Assembly: GCF_038066635.1 (NCBI RefSeq)
Contig: NZ_JBBUTI010000014.1
Location: forward strand, 1 to 64,000
Source: Ideonella margarita
Lineage (GTDB): Bacteria > Pseudomonadota > Gammaproteobacteria > Burkholderiales > Burkholderiaceae_C
Direction: 5' to 3'
Length of the DNA stretch: 64,000 bases
Shown: positions 44,651 to 54,038 of the stretch, piece after piece
Layout of the letters: the number at the start of each line of letters is the position of its first letter
How positions within the stretch are numbered: the stretch's first letter is position 1
Notes under the pieces: model-generated
Database searches by the model: none
The model's input: the letters and a program-made list of their open reading frames with translations, nothing else
Told to the model about the DNA's origin: nothing
Program-made: the position numbers and the translations under genes

Positions 44651-45148
44651 TCAGCGGTACTTGGCGTCGGCCTCCTTGTTGGCAGCGATGTCTTTTTCGT
44701 AACGGTCACCGACCGCGAGCAGCATGTCCTTGGTGAAGTACAGGTCGCCCCGCTTTTCGCCGTGGTATTCGAAGATGTGCGTCTCGACGATCGAATCGAC
44801 AGGGCAGCTCTCTTCGCAGAAGCCGCAGAAGATGCACTTGGTCAGGTCGATGTCGTAGCGGGTGGTGCGGCGCGAGCCGTCATCACGCACATCCGATTCG
44901 ATCGTGATGGCCATGGCCGGGCAAACCGCTTCGCACAGCTTGCAGGCGATGCAGCGCTCTTCGCCGTTCTCGTAGCGACGCAGCGCATGCAGGCCCCGGA
45001 AACGCGGCGACTGCGGCGTCTTTTCTTCCGGGAACTGGACCGTGATGTTCGGCGACAGGAAATGACGACCCGTCAGTGCCAGACCCTTCCACAGCTCAAG
45101 GAGCAGGAAGCTGGAAAACAGGTGCTTGAGGGAAGCAACAGATGACAT
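44651..45148 (-). CDS. nuoI: NADH-quinone oxidoreductase subunit I
   Basis: Peripheral-arm ferredoxin-like subunit, 165 aa, holding clusters N6a and N6b. Both 4Fe-4S motifs are complete: CIACKLCEAVCP near residue 66 and CIFCGFCEESCP near 108. An amphipathic N-terminal helix docks it on the membrane arm. Confidence 0.95.
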   Translation of the reverse strand: MSSVASLKHLFSSFLLLELWKGLALTGRHFLSPNITVQFPEEKTPQSPRFRGLHALRRYENGEERCIACKLCEAVCPAMAITIESDVRDDGSRRTTRYDIDLTKCIFCGFCEESCPVDSIVETHIFEYHGEKRGDLYFTKDMLLAVGDRYEKDIAANKEADAKYR

Positions 45149-45163
45149 GGGATGGTGACCTCG

Positions 45164-46231
45164 TTACTTCCAGATGTTGAACGGCGACTGGATCCACAGA
45201 CCGACCACCACCAGCCACACCAGGGTGACGGGGATGAAGATCTTCCAGCCCAGACGCATGATCTGGTCGTAGCGGAAACGGGGGAACGTGGCGCGGACCC
45301 ACAGGAACATCGTGACGACCACGAAGGTCTTGATCGCCAGCCAGATCCAGCCGGGGATCCAGTTGAACAGTGCGGAGTCGATCGGGGGCAACCAGCCACC
45401 GAGGAAGAACAGCACGGTCAACATCGACACCAGGATCATGTTGGCGTATTCGGCCAGGAAGAACATGGCGAACGACATGCCCGAGTACTCGATCATGTGA
45501 CCGGCCACGATTTCCGATTCACCTTCCACCACGTCGAACGGGTGGCGGTTGGTTTCGGCGAGGCCGGAGATGAAGTACACGATGAACACCGGCAGCAGTG
45601 GCAGCCAGTTCCACGACAGGATGTTCAGACCCATGTTGGCGAAGGTGCCACGGCCCTGGCTCATCACGATGTCGCTGAGGTTCAGGCTGCCCGAGGTCAT
45701 CAGCACGATGACCAGCGCAAAGCCCATCGCGATTTCGTAGCTCACCATCTGGGCCGATGCGCGCAGCGCACCCAGGAAGGCGTACTTCGAATTGGATGCC
45801 CAGCCGGCGATGATCACGCCGTACACCTCGAGCGAGGTGATGGCCATCAGGAACAGCAGGCCGGCGTTGACGTTGGCCAGCGCCACGTCCGGGCCGAACG
45901 GCACCACGGCCCATGCGGCCAAGGCCGGCATGATGGTCATGACAGGTGCCAGGAAGAACAGGCCCTTGTTGGCCGCCGTCGGGCGGATGATTTCCTTGAA
46001 GATCAGCTTGACGGCGTCAGCGATCGGGGTGAGCAGGCCGAACGGGCCGACACGGTTCGGACCCGGACGGATCTGCGACCAGCCGATGGCCTTGCGCTCC
46101 CAGAGCGTCAGGTAAGCCACGCAACCCAGCAGGGGCAGCACGACACAGACGATCTTGATCAGCGACCAGACCACCGCCCACAGCGGTGCGCCCAGCAATG
46201 CCAACCCGGATTGATAGATGGAGTCGATCAT
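45164..46231 (-). CDS. nuoH: NADH-quinone oxidoreductase subunit H
   Basis: Membrane subunit of 355 aa that forms the quinone chamber with NuoB and NuoD. ERKAIGWSQIRPGPNRVGPFGLLTPIADAVKL and the Glu-rich quinone-site loop GLAETNRHPFDVVEGESEIVAGHMIEYSGM are fully conserved, as is the late RATFPRFRYDQIMRLGWK. Confidence 0.96.
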   Translation of the reverse strand: MIDSIYQSGLALLGAPLWAVVWSLIKIVCVVLPLLGCVAYLTLWERKAIGWSQIRPGPNRVGPFGLLTPIADAVKLIFKEIIRPTAANKGLFFLAPVMTIMPALAAWAVVPFGPDVALANVNAGLLFLMAITSLEVYGVIIAGWASNSKYAFLGALRASAQMVSYEIAMGFALVIVLMTSGSLNLSDIVMSQGRGTFANMGLNILSWNWLPLLPVFIVYFISGLAETNRHPFDVVEGESEIVAGHMIEYSGMSFAMFFLAEYANMILVSMLTVLFFLGGWLPPIDSALFNWIPGWIWLAIKTFVVVTMFLWVRATFPRFRYDQIMRLGWKIFIPVTLVWLVVVGLWIQSPFNIWK

Positions 46232-46245
46232 GGGTTTTCCCGTCC

Positions 46246-48558
46246 TCAGGCCTTCTCAAGCACCAGGGCGCCGAACATCGCGCCAAGGCCCAGGGTGTCT
46301 GCATGGCCTGCCGGCACACGCACTGCATTGGCAGCGAGGCTGCTGTCTTCACGGGCCGGCAGCACGGCGCTGTTCGCACCCTGGCTGACCTTGACCTTGT
46401 CGCCCGACGCCAGACCCAGCTGGGCCCACAGGTTCGAAGGCACGCCCACGACCGGTGCAGCAGCGTCTGCCGTGCGTTGCAAGGCGCCAGCGCGACGCAC
46501 CAGGCTGTCGGCGCTGTAGATCGGCACGTCGGCAATGCGCTGCACGCCGCCTTGCGGCACCAGCGCAGCCTGCACCGCCACCGACGCGTTGCTCAGGCGT
46601 GCGGGCACGGTGCTCACATCGCCCAGCGCTTCGGCGCGCACTTCTTCGGCAGATTCCTGCGAGAAGCCGTCCAGGCCCATCAGGTTGCCCAGCACACGCA
46701 GCACCTTCCAGGCCGGGCGGCTGTTGCCCATCGCCTTGACGACGCCGTGGAAGCTCTGCACACGGCCTTCGGCATTGACGTAGGCACCTGCGGTTTCGGT
46801 GAACGGCGTGATCGGCAGCAGCACGTCGGCGTTGTCGACAGCGGCGTCGCGGAACGACGTCAGCGCCACCACCAGGCCGGAGCCCTGCAGGGCCGCCGTG
46901 GCAGCCGCAGCGTTGGCTGCGTCCAGTGCGGGCTCGACGTTCAGCAACAGCAGCGCCTTCATCGGCTGGCTCAGCATCTGGCCGGCGTTCAGGCCGCCAT
47001 TGCGGGGCTGTGCGCCCACCAGCTGTGCGCCCACCGTGTTGGCAGATTCACCCAGGTAGCCGACCTTGGCTTCCACCTGGCCGCCGATCCAGTTGGCCAG
47101 AGCCAGCAGCTGCGACGCTTGCGGGTGCTGCGCGGCAGCGTTGCCCAGCAGGATGGCCTTGCGCTCACCCGACAGCAGCGACTGTGCGATGGCTTCCGCA
47201 GAGGCATTCACCATGGCCGGGGCCGGTGCAGCCACACCCACCGCGGTGGCGATGTAGCCAGCGATGTCGGCCAGCGATTGGGCCCATGCGTCAGGCGCAG
47301 CCACGAGGCTGGCGCCGACGTTCATCGCCCAGTCTTCACGAGCGGCGTTCAGGCTCATCACCTGCGCGCCACGACGTGCGGCCTGGCGCAGGCGTTGTGC
47401 GAACAGCGGATGGTCCTTGCGCAGGAACGAACCCACCACCAGCGCTCGGTCGAGCGTCGACAGCGTGGCGATGGAGGTGCCCAGCCAGCGTGCGCCCTCA
47501 CCCGTGGTGAACTCGGCGTGACGCAGACGGGTGTCGACGTTGTCGCTGCCAATGCCGCGGACCAGCTTGGCCAGCAGGTGCAGTTCTTCCACCGTGCTGT
47601 GCTCCGAGCCCAGCGCGCCGATGCCGGCAGCACCGAACTCACCCTTGACGCGCTTCAGGCCGTCGGCCACATAGCCCAGGGCCGTGTTCCAGTCGACGGT
47701 GATCCACTCACCGCCCTGCTTGATCATCGGCTCGGTGAGGCGAGCGGCGCTGTTGACGGCTTCATAGCTGAAGCGGTCCCGGTCAGCGATCCAGCATTCG
47801 TTCACGTCCTCGTTTTCGAGCGGAACGATGCGCAGCACCTGGTTGTTCTTGACCTGGACGACCAGGTTGGCACCGGTGGAATCGTGCGGGCTGACCGTCT
47901 TGCGGCGCGACAGCTCCCAGGTGCGGGCCTGGTAGCGGAACGGCTTGCTGGTCAAGGCACCGACCGGGCAGATGTCGATCATGTTGCCCGAGAGCTCGGA
48001 GTCGATCGTGTCACCCACCACCGTGGTGATTTCGGAATGCTCACCGCGGTGAATCATGCCGAGCTCCATCACGCCGGCCACTTCCTGGCCAAAACGGACG
48101 CAGCGCGTGCAATGGATGCAGCGGCTCATTTCTTCCATGGAGATCAGCGGGCCGACGTCCTTGTGGAAGACGACGCGCTTTTCTTCCTGGTAGCGCGAGC
48201 TGGAGCCACCGTAACCCACAGCCAGGTCTTGCAGCTGGCATTCGCCGCCCTGGTCACAGATCGGGCAATCCAGCGGGTGATTGATGAGCAGAAACTCCAT
48301 CACCGAGGCCTGGGCCTTAACGGCGCGGTCGCTCTTGGTGCGCACCACCATGCCTTGCGTCACGGGCGTGGCGCAGGCGGGCATGGGCTTAGGTGCCTTT
48401 TCCACATCCACCAGACACATGCGGCAGTTCGCCGCAATGGACAGCTTCTTGTGATAGCAGAAGTGAGGGATGTAGGTGCCAGCAGCATCAGCGGCATGCA
48501 TCACCATGCTGCCGACCGGGACCGAGACCTTCTTGCCGTCGAGTTCGATTTCAACCAT
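46246..48558 (-). CDS. nuoG: NADH-quinone oxidoreductase subunit G
   Basis: Iron-sulfur subunit of 770 aa in the NADH arm. The 2Fe-2S ligands are Cys34, Cys45, Cys48 and Cys62. The His/Cys cluster motif is HPLDCPICDQGGECQLQD, and a 4Fe-4S motif follows in SRCIHCTRCVRFGQEV. A molybdopterin-oxidoreductase-like domain without cofactor follows, with VGALTSKPFRYQARTWELSR. The C-terminal half is Ala-rich and variable, which is normal here. Gap of 17 bp after nuoF. Confidence 0.95.
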   Translation of the reverse strand: MVEIELDGKKVSVPVGSMVMHAADAAGTYIPHFCYHKKLSIAANCRMCLVDVEKAPKPMPACATPVTQGMVVRTKSDRAVKAQASVMEFLLINHPLDCPICDQGGECQLQDLAVGYGGSSSRYQEEKRVVFHKDVGPLISMEEMSRCIHCTRCVRFGQEVAGVMELGMIHRGEHSEITTVVGDTIDSELSGNMIDICPVGALTSKPFRYQARTWELSRRKTVSPHDSTGANLVVQVKNNQVLRIVPLENEDVNECWIADRDRFSYEAVNSAARLTEPMIKQGGEWITVDWNTALGYVADGLKRVKGEFGAAGIGALGSEHSTVEELHLLAKLVRGIGSDNVDTRLRHAEFTTGEGARWLGTSIATLSTLDRALVVGSFLRKDHPLFAQRLRQAARRGAQVMSLNAAREDWAMNVGASLVAAPDAWAQSLADIAGYIATAVGVAAPAPAMVNASAEAIAQSLLSGERKAILLGNAAAQHPQASQLLALANWIGGQVEAKVGYLGESANTVGAQLVGAQPRNGGLNAGQMLSQPMKALLLLNVEPALDAANAAAATAALQGSGLVVALTSFRDAAVDNADVLLPITPFTETAGAYVNAEGRVQSFHGVVKAMGNSRPAWKVLRVLGNLMGLDGFSQESAEEVRAEALGDVSTVPARLSNASVAVQAALVPQGGVQRIADVPIYSADSLVRRAGALQRTADAAAPVVGVPSNLWAQLGLASGDKVKVSQGANSAVLPAREDSSLAANAVRVPAGHADTLGLGAMFGALVLEKA

Positions 48559-48575
48559 GTTGTATGCGCCCTGCT

Positions 48576-49922
48576 TCAGACGTAAGGCCCGACCACGCAG
48601 GTCTTGTGTTCGAGGTGATGCACAAACTCATCACGGAAATGCTTCAACATGCCGCGCACCGGCATCGCTGCCGCGTCGCCGAGCGCACAGATCGTGCGGC
48701 CCATGATGTTTTCTGCCACGTTGTCCAGCAGTGCGATGTCATCGGCACGGCCTTCGCCATGTTCCAGACGATGCACCAGGCGGTACAGCCAGCCCGTGCC
48801 TTCACGGCACGGCGTGCACTGACCGCAGGATTCGTGGGCGTAGAAGTACGACAGGCGCTCCAGGCTCTTCACCATGCAGCGGGTCTCGTCCATCACGATC
48901 ACGGCGCCGGAGCCCAGCATCGATCCGGCCTTGCTGATGGAGTCATAGTCCATCGTGCATTCCATCATGATGTGCGCAGGCAGCACCGGTGCGGACGAGC
49001 CGCCGGGGATCACGGCCTTGAGCTTCTTGCCGCCCTTGACGCCACCGGCCAGCTCGAGGAGCTTGGCGAACGGCGTACCCATCGGGACTTCATAGTTGCC
49101 CGGACGCTCGACGTCACCCACCATCGAGAAGATCTTGGTGCCGCCGTTGTTCGGCTTGCCGCACTCGAGGTAGGCCTGGCCGCCGTTGCGGATGATCCAG
49201 GGCACCGCAGCGAAGGTCTCGGTGTTGTTGATGGTGGTCGGCTTGCCGTACAGGCCGAAGCTGGCCGGGAACGGTGGCTTGAAGCGGGGCTGACCCTTCT
49301 TGCCTTCAAGCGATTCCAGCAGCGCGGTTTCTTCGCCGCAGATGTAGGCGCCAAAACCGTGGAACGCATGCAGCTGGAAGCTGAAGTTGCTGCCCAGGAT
49401 GTTGTTGCCCAGCAGGCCGGCCGCGCGGGCTTCTTCCAGGGCAGCTTCGAAGCGCTCGTAGGTGCCGAAGATTTCGCCGTGGATGTAGTTGTAGCCCACC
49501 GAGATGCCCATCGCGAAGGCAGCGATGGCCATGCCTTCGATGACGATGTGCGGGTTGTATTGCAGGATGTCGCGGTCCTTGCAGGTACCCGGCTCGCCTT
49601 CGTCGCTGTTGCAGACGAGGTACTTCTGGCCCGGGAACGCGCGGGGCATGAAGCTCCACTTCAGGCCCGTCGGGAAACCGGCGCCGCCACGGCCGCGCAG
49701 GCCCGAGGCCTTGACCTCGGCGATCACCTGGTCCTGCGTCATCGGCTCGGCGCCGTCAACGCCCAGGATCTTGCGCAGGGCCTGGTAGCCACCACGCGCC
49801 TGGTAATCGGCCAGCGACCAGTTCTTGCCGTCCAGGCCGGCGTAGATCTGGGCACCGATGTGACGGTCGTGGAAACAGGTTTCCGTGCCGGCCGTCTGGA
49901 AGCGGGAAAGATCAAGTGCCAT
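48576..49922 (-). CDS. nuoF: NADH-quinone oxidoreductase subunit F
   Basis: NADH- and FMN-binding subunit, 448 aa, with cluster N3. SGLRGRGGAGFPTGLKWSFMP is the NADH/FMN site, GAYICGEETALLESLEGKKGQPR follows, and ESCGQCTPCREGTGWLYR provides the 4Fe-4S cysteines. It starts 2 bp after the nuoE stop. Confidence 0.96.
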   Translation of the reverse strand: MALDLSRFQTAGTETCFHDRHIGAQIYAGLDGKNWSLADYQARGGYQALRKILGVDGAEPMTQDQVIAEVKASGLRGRGGAGFPTGLKWSFMPRAFPGQKYLVCNSDEGEPGTCKDRDILQYNPHIVIEGMAIAAFAMGISVGYNYIHGEIFGTYERFEAALEEARAAGLLGNNILGSNFSFQLHAFHGFGAYICGEETALLESLEGKKGQPRFKPPFPASFGLYGKPTTINNTETFAAVPWIIRNGGQAYLECGKPNNGGTKIFSMVGDVERPGNYEVPMGTPFAKLLELAGGVKGGKKLKAVIPGGSSAPVLPAHIMMECTMDYDSISKAGSMLGSGAVIVMDETRCMVKSLERLSYFYAHESCGQCTPCREGTGWLYRLVHRLEHGEGRADDIALLDNVAENIMGRTICALGDAAAMPVRGMLKHFRDEFVHHLEHKTCVVGPYV

Positions 49923-49924
49923 GG

Positions 49925-50431
49925 TCAGGCGGCCTTTCCAGCGTTGGCTTCTTCCGAGCGGATCAGCGCGATCATCTCGTCAAGCTTCTGTTGGCTCATG
50001 TAGCTGAGCATCTGGCGGTCATTCACCAGCATCACCGGGGCGTCGGCGCAGGCACCGAGGCACTCGCACTTGGCCACCGTGAACAGGCCGTCAGCGGTCG
50101 TGCCGCCGTCTTCCACGTTCAGCGTCTTGCACAGATGTTCCAGCGCGACCTGGCCGTTGCGCAACTGGCAAGGCAGGTTCGTGCACACGTTGAGCTTGTA
50201 CTTGCCCACCGGTTGCTGGTTGTACATGTTGTAGAAGGTGGTCACTTCGTGCACAGCGATGGCGGGCATGCCGAGGTACTCGGCGATGACGGCCTCGGAT
50301 TCGGGCGAAACCCAACCCTGTTCCTGCTGGACGATGGACAGGCAGGCCATCACGGCGGACTGGGCCTGCTCCTTCGGATACTTGGCGACTTCCTTGTCGA
50401 AGCGCGCCTTGGTGACGTCAGAGAGTGTCAT
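49925..50431 (-). CDS. nuoE: NADH-quinone oxidoreductase subunit E
   Basis: Thioredoxin-fold 2Fe-2S subunit (cluster N1a), 168 aa. Ligands lie in VCTNLPCQLRNG and KCECLGACADAPV. ATFYNMYNQQPVGK-like text (EVTTFYNMYNQQ) is conserved. The start overlaps the nuoD stop by 4 bp. Confidence 0.95.
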   Translation of the reverse strand: MTLSDVTKARFDKEVAKYPKEQAQSAVMACLSIVQQEQGWVSPESEAVIAEYLGMPAIAVHEVTTFYNMYNQQPVGKYKLNVCTNLPCQLRNGQVALEHLCKTLNVEDGGTTADGLFTVAKCECLGACADAPVMLVNDRQMLSYMSQQKLDEMIALIRSEEANAGKAA

Positions 50432-51681
50432 CGATCGATCTCACCAAACACGATGTCCATGGTGCCAATCACCGCCACGGCGTCAGCGATCATGTGGCCG
50501 CGCGCCATTTCATCGAGCGCAGCCAAGTGGGCGAAGCCCGGGGCACGGATCTTCAGGCGGTACGGCTTGTTCGCGCCGTCGCTCACCAGGTAGATGCCGA
50601 ACTCGCCCTTCGGATGCTCCACGGCCGCGTAGGCCTCGCCTTCCGGCACGTGGAAGCCTTCGGTGAAGAGCTTGAAGTGGTGGATCAGCTCTTCCATGCT
50701 CGACTTCATGTCGACGCGTGAAGGCGGAGCCACCTTGTGGTTGTCGGTGATGACCGGGCCCGGGTTGGCACGCAGCCAGTCGACGCACTGCTTGATGATG
50801 CGGTTGGACTGACGCATTTCCTCGACGCGCACCAGATAGCGGTCGTAGGTGTCGCCATTGACGCCCACTGGCACATCGAAGTCCATCTTGGCGTAGACGT
50901 CGTAGGGCTGGCTCTTGCGCAGATCCCAGGGGATGCCCGAGCCACGCAGCATGGCGCCGGTGAAGCCCATCTGGAGCGCACGCTCCGGGGTCACCACGCC
51001 GATGCCGACCGTGCGCTGCTTCCAGATCCGGTTGTCGGTCAGCAGGGTTTCGTAGTCATCCACCAGCGCCGGGAAGCGCTGGGTGAAGTCGTCGATGAAG
51101 TCGAGCAGCGAGCCCTGGCGATTGCGGTTGAGCTGGTCAATCGCGCGCTGGTTCTTGATCTTGCTGACCTGGTACTGCGGCATCACATCCGGCAGGTCGC
51201 GGTACACGCCGCCCGGACGGAAGTAGGCCGCGTGCATGCGCGCGCCGGACACGGCTTCGTACATGTCGAACAGATCTTCCCGCTCGCGGAAGCAGTAGAT
51301 CAGGATGTTCATCGCGCCGCAGTCCAGCCCGTGGCAACCCAGCCAGAGCAGGTGGTTCAGCAGGCGGGTGATCTCCGAGAACATCACGCGGATGTACTGC
51401 GCGCGCTCAGGCACCTCGATGCCCAGCAGCTTCTCGATCGCCAGGCAGTACGCATGCTCGTTGGACATCATCGACACGTAGTCGAGGCGGTCCATGTAGG
51501 GCAGCGACTGGATGTAGGTCTTCTGCTCAGCCAGCTTCTCGGTGCCGCGGTGCAGCAGGCCGATGTGCGGGTCAGCGCGCTGGATGACTTCACCGTCCAG
51601 CTCAAGCACGAGGCGCAGCACGCCGTGTGCGGCCGGATGCTGCGGACCGAAGTTCAGGGTGTAATTCTTGATTTCTGCCAT
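50428..51681 (-). CDS. nuoD: NADH-quinone oxidoreductase subunit D
   Basis: 49-kDa quinone-site subunit, 417 aa, separate from NuoC. NFGPQHPAAHGVLRLVLELDGE holds the quinone-site His. HIGLLHRGTEKLAEQKTYIQSLPYMDRLDYVSMMSNEHAY and the C-terminal DIVFGEIDR are invariant family text. Gap of 10 bp after nuoC. Confidence 0.96.
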   Translation of the reverse strand: MAEIKNYTLNFGPQHPAAHGVLRLVLELDGEVIQRADPHIGLLHRGTEKLAEQKTYIQSLPYMDRLDYVSMMSNEHAYCLAIEKLLGIEVPERAQYIRVMFSEITRLLNHLLWLGCHGLDCGAMNILIYCFREREDLFDMYEAVSGARMHAAYFRPGGVYRDLPDVMPQYQVSKIKNQRAIDQLNRNRQGSLLDFIDDFTQRFPALVDDYETLLTDNRIWKQRTVGIGVVTPERALQMGFTGAMLRGSGIPWDLRKSQPYDVYAKMDFDVPVGVNGDTYDRYLVRVEEMRQSNRIIKQCVDWLRANPGPVITDNHKVAPPSRVDMKSSMEELIHHFKLFTEGFHVPEGEAYAAVEHPKGEFGIYLVSDGANKPYRLKIRAPGFAHLAALDEMARGHMIADAVAVIGTMDIVFGEIDR

Positions 51682-51691
51682 GGCGCGGGTC

Positions 51692-52291
51692 TCAGTGCAG
51701 GCCGCCGTAGTTGTCTTCGCGGATCACGCGTGGCGTGATTTCACGAGGCTCGATCGTGACTGGCTGGTAAATGACGCGACGGGTTTGTGCGTCGTAGCGC
51801 ATTTCCACGTGACCGGACACCGGGAAGTCCTTGCGCATCGGATGACCGATGAAACCGTAGTCGGTCAGGATGCGGCGCAGGTCCTCGTGGCCTTCATAAA
51901 TGATGCCGTAGAGGTCAAACGACTCACGCTCGAACCAGTTGGCCGAGTTCCAGACCGGGTTGACCGAGGCCACCACCGGCAGCTCGTCGTCAGGCGCATA
52001 CACCTTCAGACGGACGCGCCAGTTGTGCGTCACGGACAGCAGGTGCGACACGATGCAGTACCGCAGGCCGTCCCACGGCTGGTCCTTGTAGCTCGACATG
52101 TCGAGGCCGCACAGGTCGATCAACTGCTCGAACTTCAGCTCGGCGTGGTCACGCAAGGTGGTCGCCACGGCGAGGTAATCAGTGGCCGACACCGTGATGG
52201 TGATCTCGCCACGCTCGCGCTTGAACTGGCGAATGCGCTCGCCCAGCACGGCCTCCAGGGCCGCCTGCAGCTTGTCTAGTTTCTGCGTCAT
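51692..52291 (-). CDS. nuoC: NADH-quinone oxidoreductase subunit C
   Basis: 30-kDa subunit, 199 aa. ERESFDLYGIIYEGHEDLRRILTDYGFIGHPMRKDFPVSGHVEMRYD is the family signature. It is not fused to NuoD, as is usual outside enterics. Gap of 21 bp after nuoB. Confidence 0.95.
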   Translation of the reverse strand: MTQKLDKLQAALEAVLGERIRQFKRERGEITITVSATDYLAVATTLRDHAELKFEQLIDLCGLDMSSYKDQPWDGLRYCIVSHLLSVTHNWRVRLKVYAPDDELPVVASVNPVWNSANWFERESFDLYGIIYEGHEDLRRILTDYGFIGHPMRKDFPVSGHVEMRYDAQTRRVIYQPVTIEPREITPRVIREDNYGGLH

Positions 52292-52312
52292 GGATGGTCG
52301 CTTCCTGTGAGG

Positions 52313-52789
52313 TCAGCGCGCAATGGTGTTTTCGCGGCGGATCTTCGTCTGCAGTTGCAGGATCCCGTACAGCAGCGCCTCGGCCGTGGGCGGGCAGCCC
52401 GGCACATAGACGTCCACAGGCACGATGCGGTCGCAGCCGCGCACCACCGAATAGCTGTAGTGGTAGTAGCCGCCGCCGTTGGCACAGGAGCCCATCGAGA
52501 GCACCCAGCGTGGCTCGGCCATCTGGTCGTAGACCTTGCGCAGGGCCGGTGCCATTTTGTTGCACAGCGTGCCGGCCACGATCATCAGGTCAGACTGACG
52601 CGGGCTCGGGCGGAACAACATGCCGAAGCGGTCGATGTCGTAACGCGCAGCGCCCGCATGCATCATTTCGACTGCACAGCAGGCCAGGCCGAACGTCATC
52701 GGCCACAACGAACCGGTCTTGGACCAGTTGATCAGCTTGTCGACCGAGGTGGTGACGAAGCCTTCCTTCAGAACGCCTTCAATTCCCAT
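52313..52789 (-). CDS. nuoB: NADH-quinone oxidoreductase subunit B
   Basis: Subunit of 158 aa carrying the terminal cluster N2. Tandem cysteines in FGLACCAVEMMHAG, plus those in MGSCANGGGYYHYSYSVVRGCDRIVPVDVYVPGCPP, supply the ligands. It lies 81 bp after nuoA, the widest spacing in the first half of the operon. Confidence 0.96.
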   Translation of the reverse strand: MGIEGVLKEGFVTTSVDKLINWSKTGSLWPMTFGLACCAVEMMHAGAARYDIDRFGMLFRPSPRQSDLMIVAGTLCNKMAPALRKVYDQMAEPRWVLSMGSCANGGGYYHYSYSVVRGCDRIVPVDVYVPGCPPTAEALLYGILQLQTKIRRENTIAR

Positions 52790-52870
52790 GGGATGTATGC
52801 CTCTCGCTGCTGGGGCGTGAATTCACGGCCACCGCTGTAGCCGTCTTGACGTGCAAAGTACTCGCCAGGA

Positions 52871-53230
52871 TCACTCCCAGTCGAGGGCACCCTTCTTCCA
52901 TTCGTAGGCAAAACCGACCACCAGAATGGTCAGAAACACCATCATCGCCCAGAAACCTGACGGCCCGATTTCCTTCAGGGACACAGCCCAAGGGAACAGA
53001 AACGCGATTTCAAGGTCGAAAAGGATGAACAGGATCGCCACCAGGTAGTAGCGAACGTCGAACTTCATGCGGGCGTCTTCGAAAGCCTCGAAGCCGCATT
53101 CATAGGGGGAGTTTTTGGCCGCGTCAGGCCGCTGAGGGCCGAGCAGGAATCCAAGGACTTGTGGCGCTATGCCCACCGCGACACCGACCAGGATAAAAAG
53201 GATGACGGGCAGGTAGGCTTGCAGGTCCAT
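52871..53230 (-). CDS. nuoA: NADH-quinone oxidoreductase subunit A
   Basis: Three-helix membrane subunit of 119 aa. NSPYECGFEAFEDARMKFDVRYYLVAILFILFDLEIAFLFPWA is the diagnostic loop and helix. ATG 53230 (MDLQAYLPVILFILVG) gives the standard length; the longer frame upstream is rejected. First gene of the nuo run, 151 bp downstream of tRNA-Leu. Confidence 0.95.
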   Translation of the reverse strand: MDLQAYLPVILFILVGVAVGIAPQVLGFLLGPQRPDAAKNSPYECGFEAFEDARMKFDVRYYLVAILFILFDLEIAFLFPWAVSLKEIGPSGFWAMMVFLTILVVGFAYEWKKGALDWE

Positions 53231-53343
53231 GTCGTGATCTTCCAGCGGTGATTCTTGCGTTTCATCCGGCCATGAAAAAAGCGCGCTGATCACGGCACAA
53301 GCCTCAATCTAGCGCGCCCAGTTCCCCCTGATGTCAGGGCGCC

Positions 53344-53374
53344 CGAAACAGGCGCCGGATGAGGGCCTGTTTCG
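53344..53374. repeat. 10-bp inverted repeat between tRNA-Leu and nuoA
   Basis: CGAAACAGGC (53344-53353) and GCCTGTTTCG (53365-53374) are perfectly complementary with an 11-nt loop. They lie 8 bp downstream of the tRNA CCA end on the minus strand. No T-run follows in that direction, so it may be a processing or partial-termination hairpin rather than a full terminator. Confidence 0.6.
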
Positions 53375-53381
53375 ATTTGTC

Positions 53382-53466
53382 TGGTGCCGTCGGCGAGACT
53401 CGAACTCGCACAGCTTTCGCCACTACCCCCTCAAGATAGCGTGTCTACCAATTTCACCACGACGGC
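53382..53466 (-). tRNA. tRNA-Leu (anticodon GAG)
   Basis: On the minus strand the gene begins GCCGTCGTGGTGAAATTGG and ends with CGACGGC plus an encoded ACCA tail. The acceptor stem GCCGTCG/CGACGGC pairs perfectly. The anticodon stem CTATC/GGTAG encloses TTGAGGG, so the anticodon is GAG (complement at 53430-53432), reading CUC and CUU. The long variable arm (TGGCGAAAGCTGT) is class II, as expected for leucine, and the T-arm has GTTCGAGTC. It sits between secG and nuoA, a standard betaproteobacterial position. Confidence 0.95.
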
Positions 53467-53630
53467 TGATGGACCCGTTTTACCCGGCTTCTCTGCGGCG
53501 CAAGCCACATTGAAGCCCTAGCTTCACTCTTCCATGCTGTTCAGTTTGCGTGAGGTCTTGCTTACTGAACAGCCTCGAATTCTAGCCTCAAAAATGAGTG
53601 AATCCTAGGGTAAGTGCCGGGGAAATTACT

Positions 53631-53996
53631 TTACTTCGACGGAATGGCCACAGAAGCGGCTGCCGACGGGATCTGAGGCTCGATCGCGGCAGGTGCCGGT
53701 GCCGAAGCGCCCGGTGCGCGGTCGAGCACGCTGGTGCCGGCGCTGACCTTGCCGCTCACGCTGTTGGACATGAACGACAGCGTCAGCGTGGCCAGGAAAA
53801 ACACGGTGGCGCAGACGGCGGTGGCGCGCGACAGGAAACTGGCGCTGCCGGTGGCACCGAACAAGCTGCCCGAGGCGCCGCTGCCGAACGACGCGCCCAT
53901 GTCAGCGCCCTTGCCGTGTTGAACCAGCACGAGACCGATCATGGCGATGGCGGACAGCATCTGCACCACCACCAGAAGATTCATCCAAACTTGCAT
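53631..53996 (-). CDS. secG: Preprotein translocase subunit SecG
   Basis: Small membrane subunit of the Sec channel, 121 aa. Two membrane helices (about 3-23 and 55-76) flank the conserved loop LVLVQHGKGADMGASFGSGASGSLFGATGSASFLSRATA. The C-terminal 40 residues are a Pro/Ala-rich low-complexity tail. Located 42 bp after tpiA. Confidence 0.93.
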   Translation of the reverse strand: MQVWMNLLVVVQMLSAIAMIGLVLVQHGKGADMGASFGSGASGSLFGATGSASFLSRATAVCATVFFLATLTLSFMSNSVSGKVSAGTSVLDRAPGASAPAPAAIEPQIPSAAASVAIPSK

Positions 53997-54038
53997 GTTC
54001 TATTTACTCCGGAAACTGAAAATCTAGGGCCGAACTGC

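Noticed and set aside
46186..48585. Open frame of about 800 codons opposite nuoG
   Set aside because: Antisense shadow of a certain gene, no recognisable motif.
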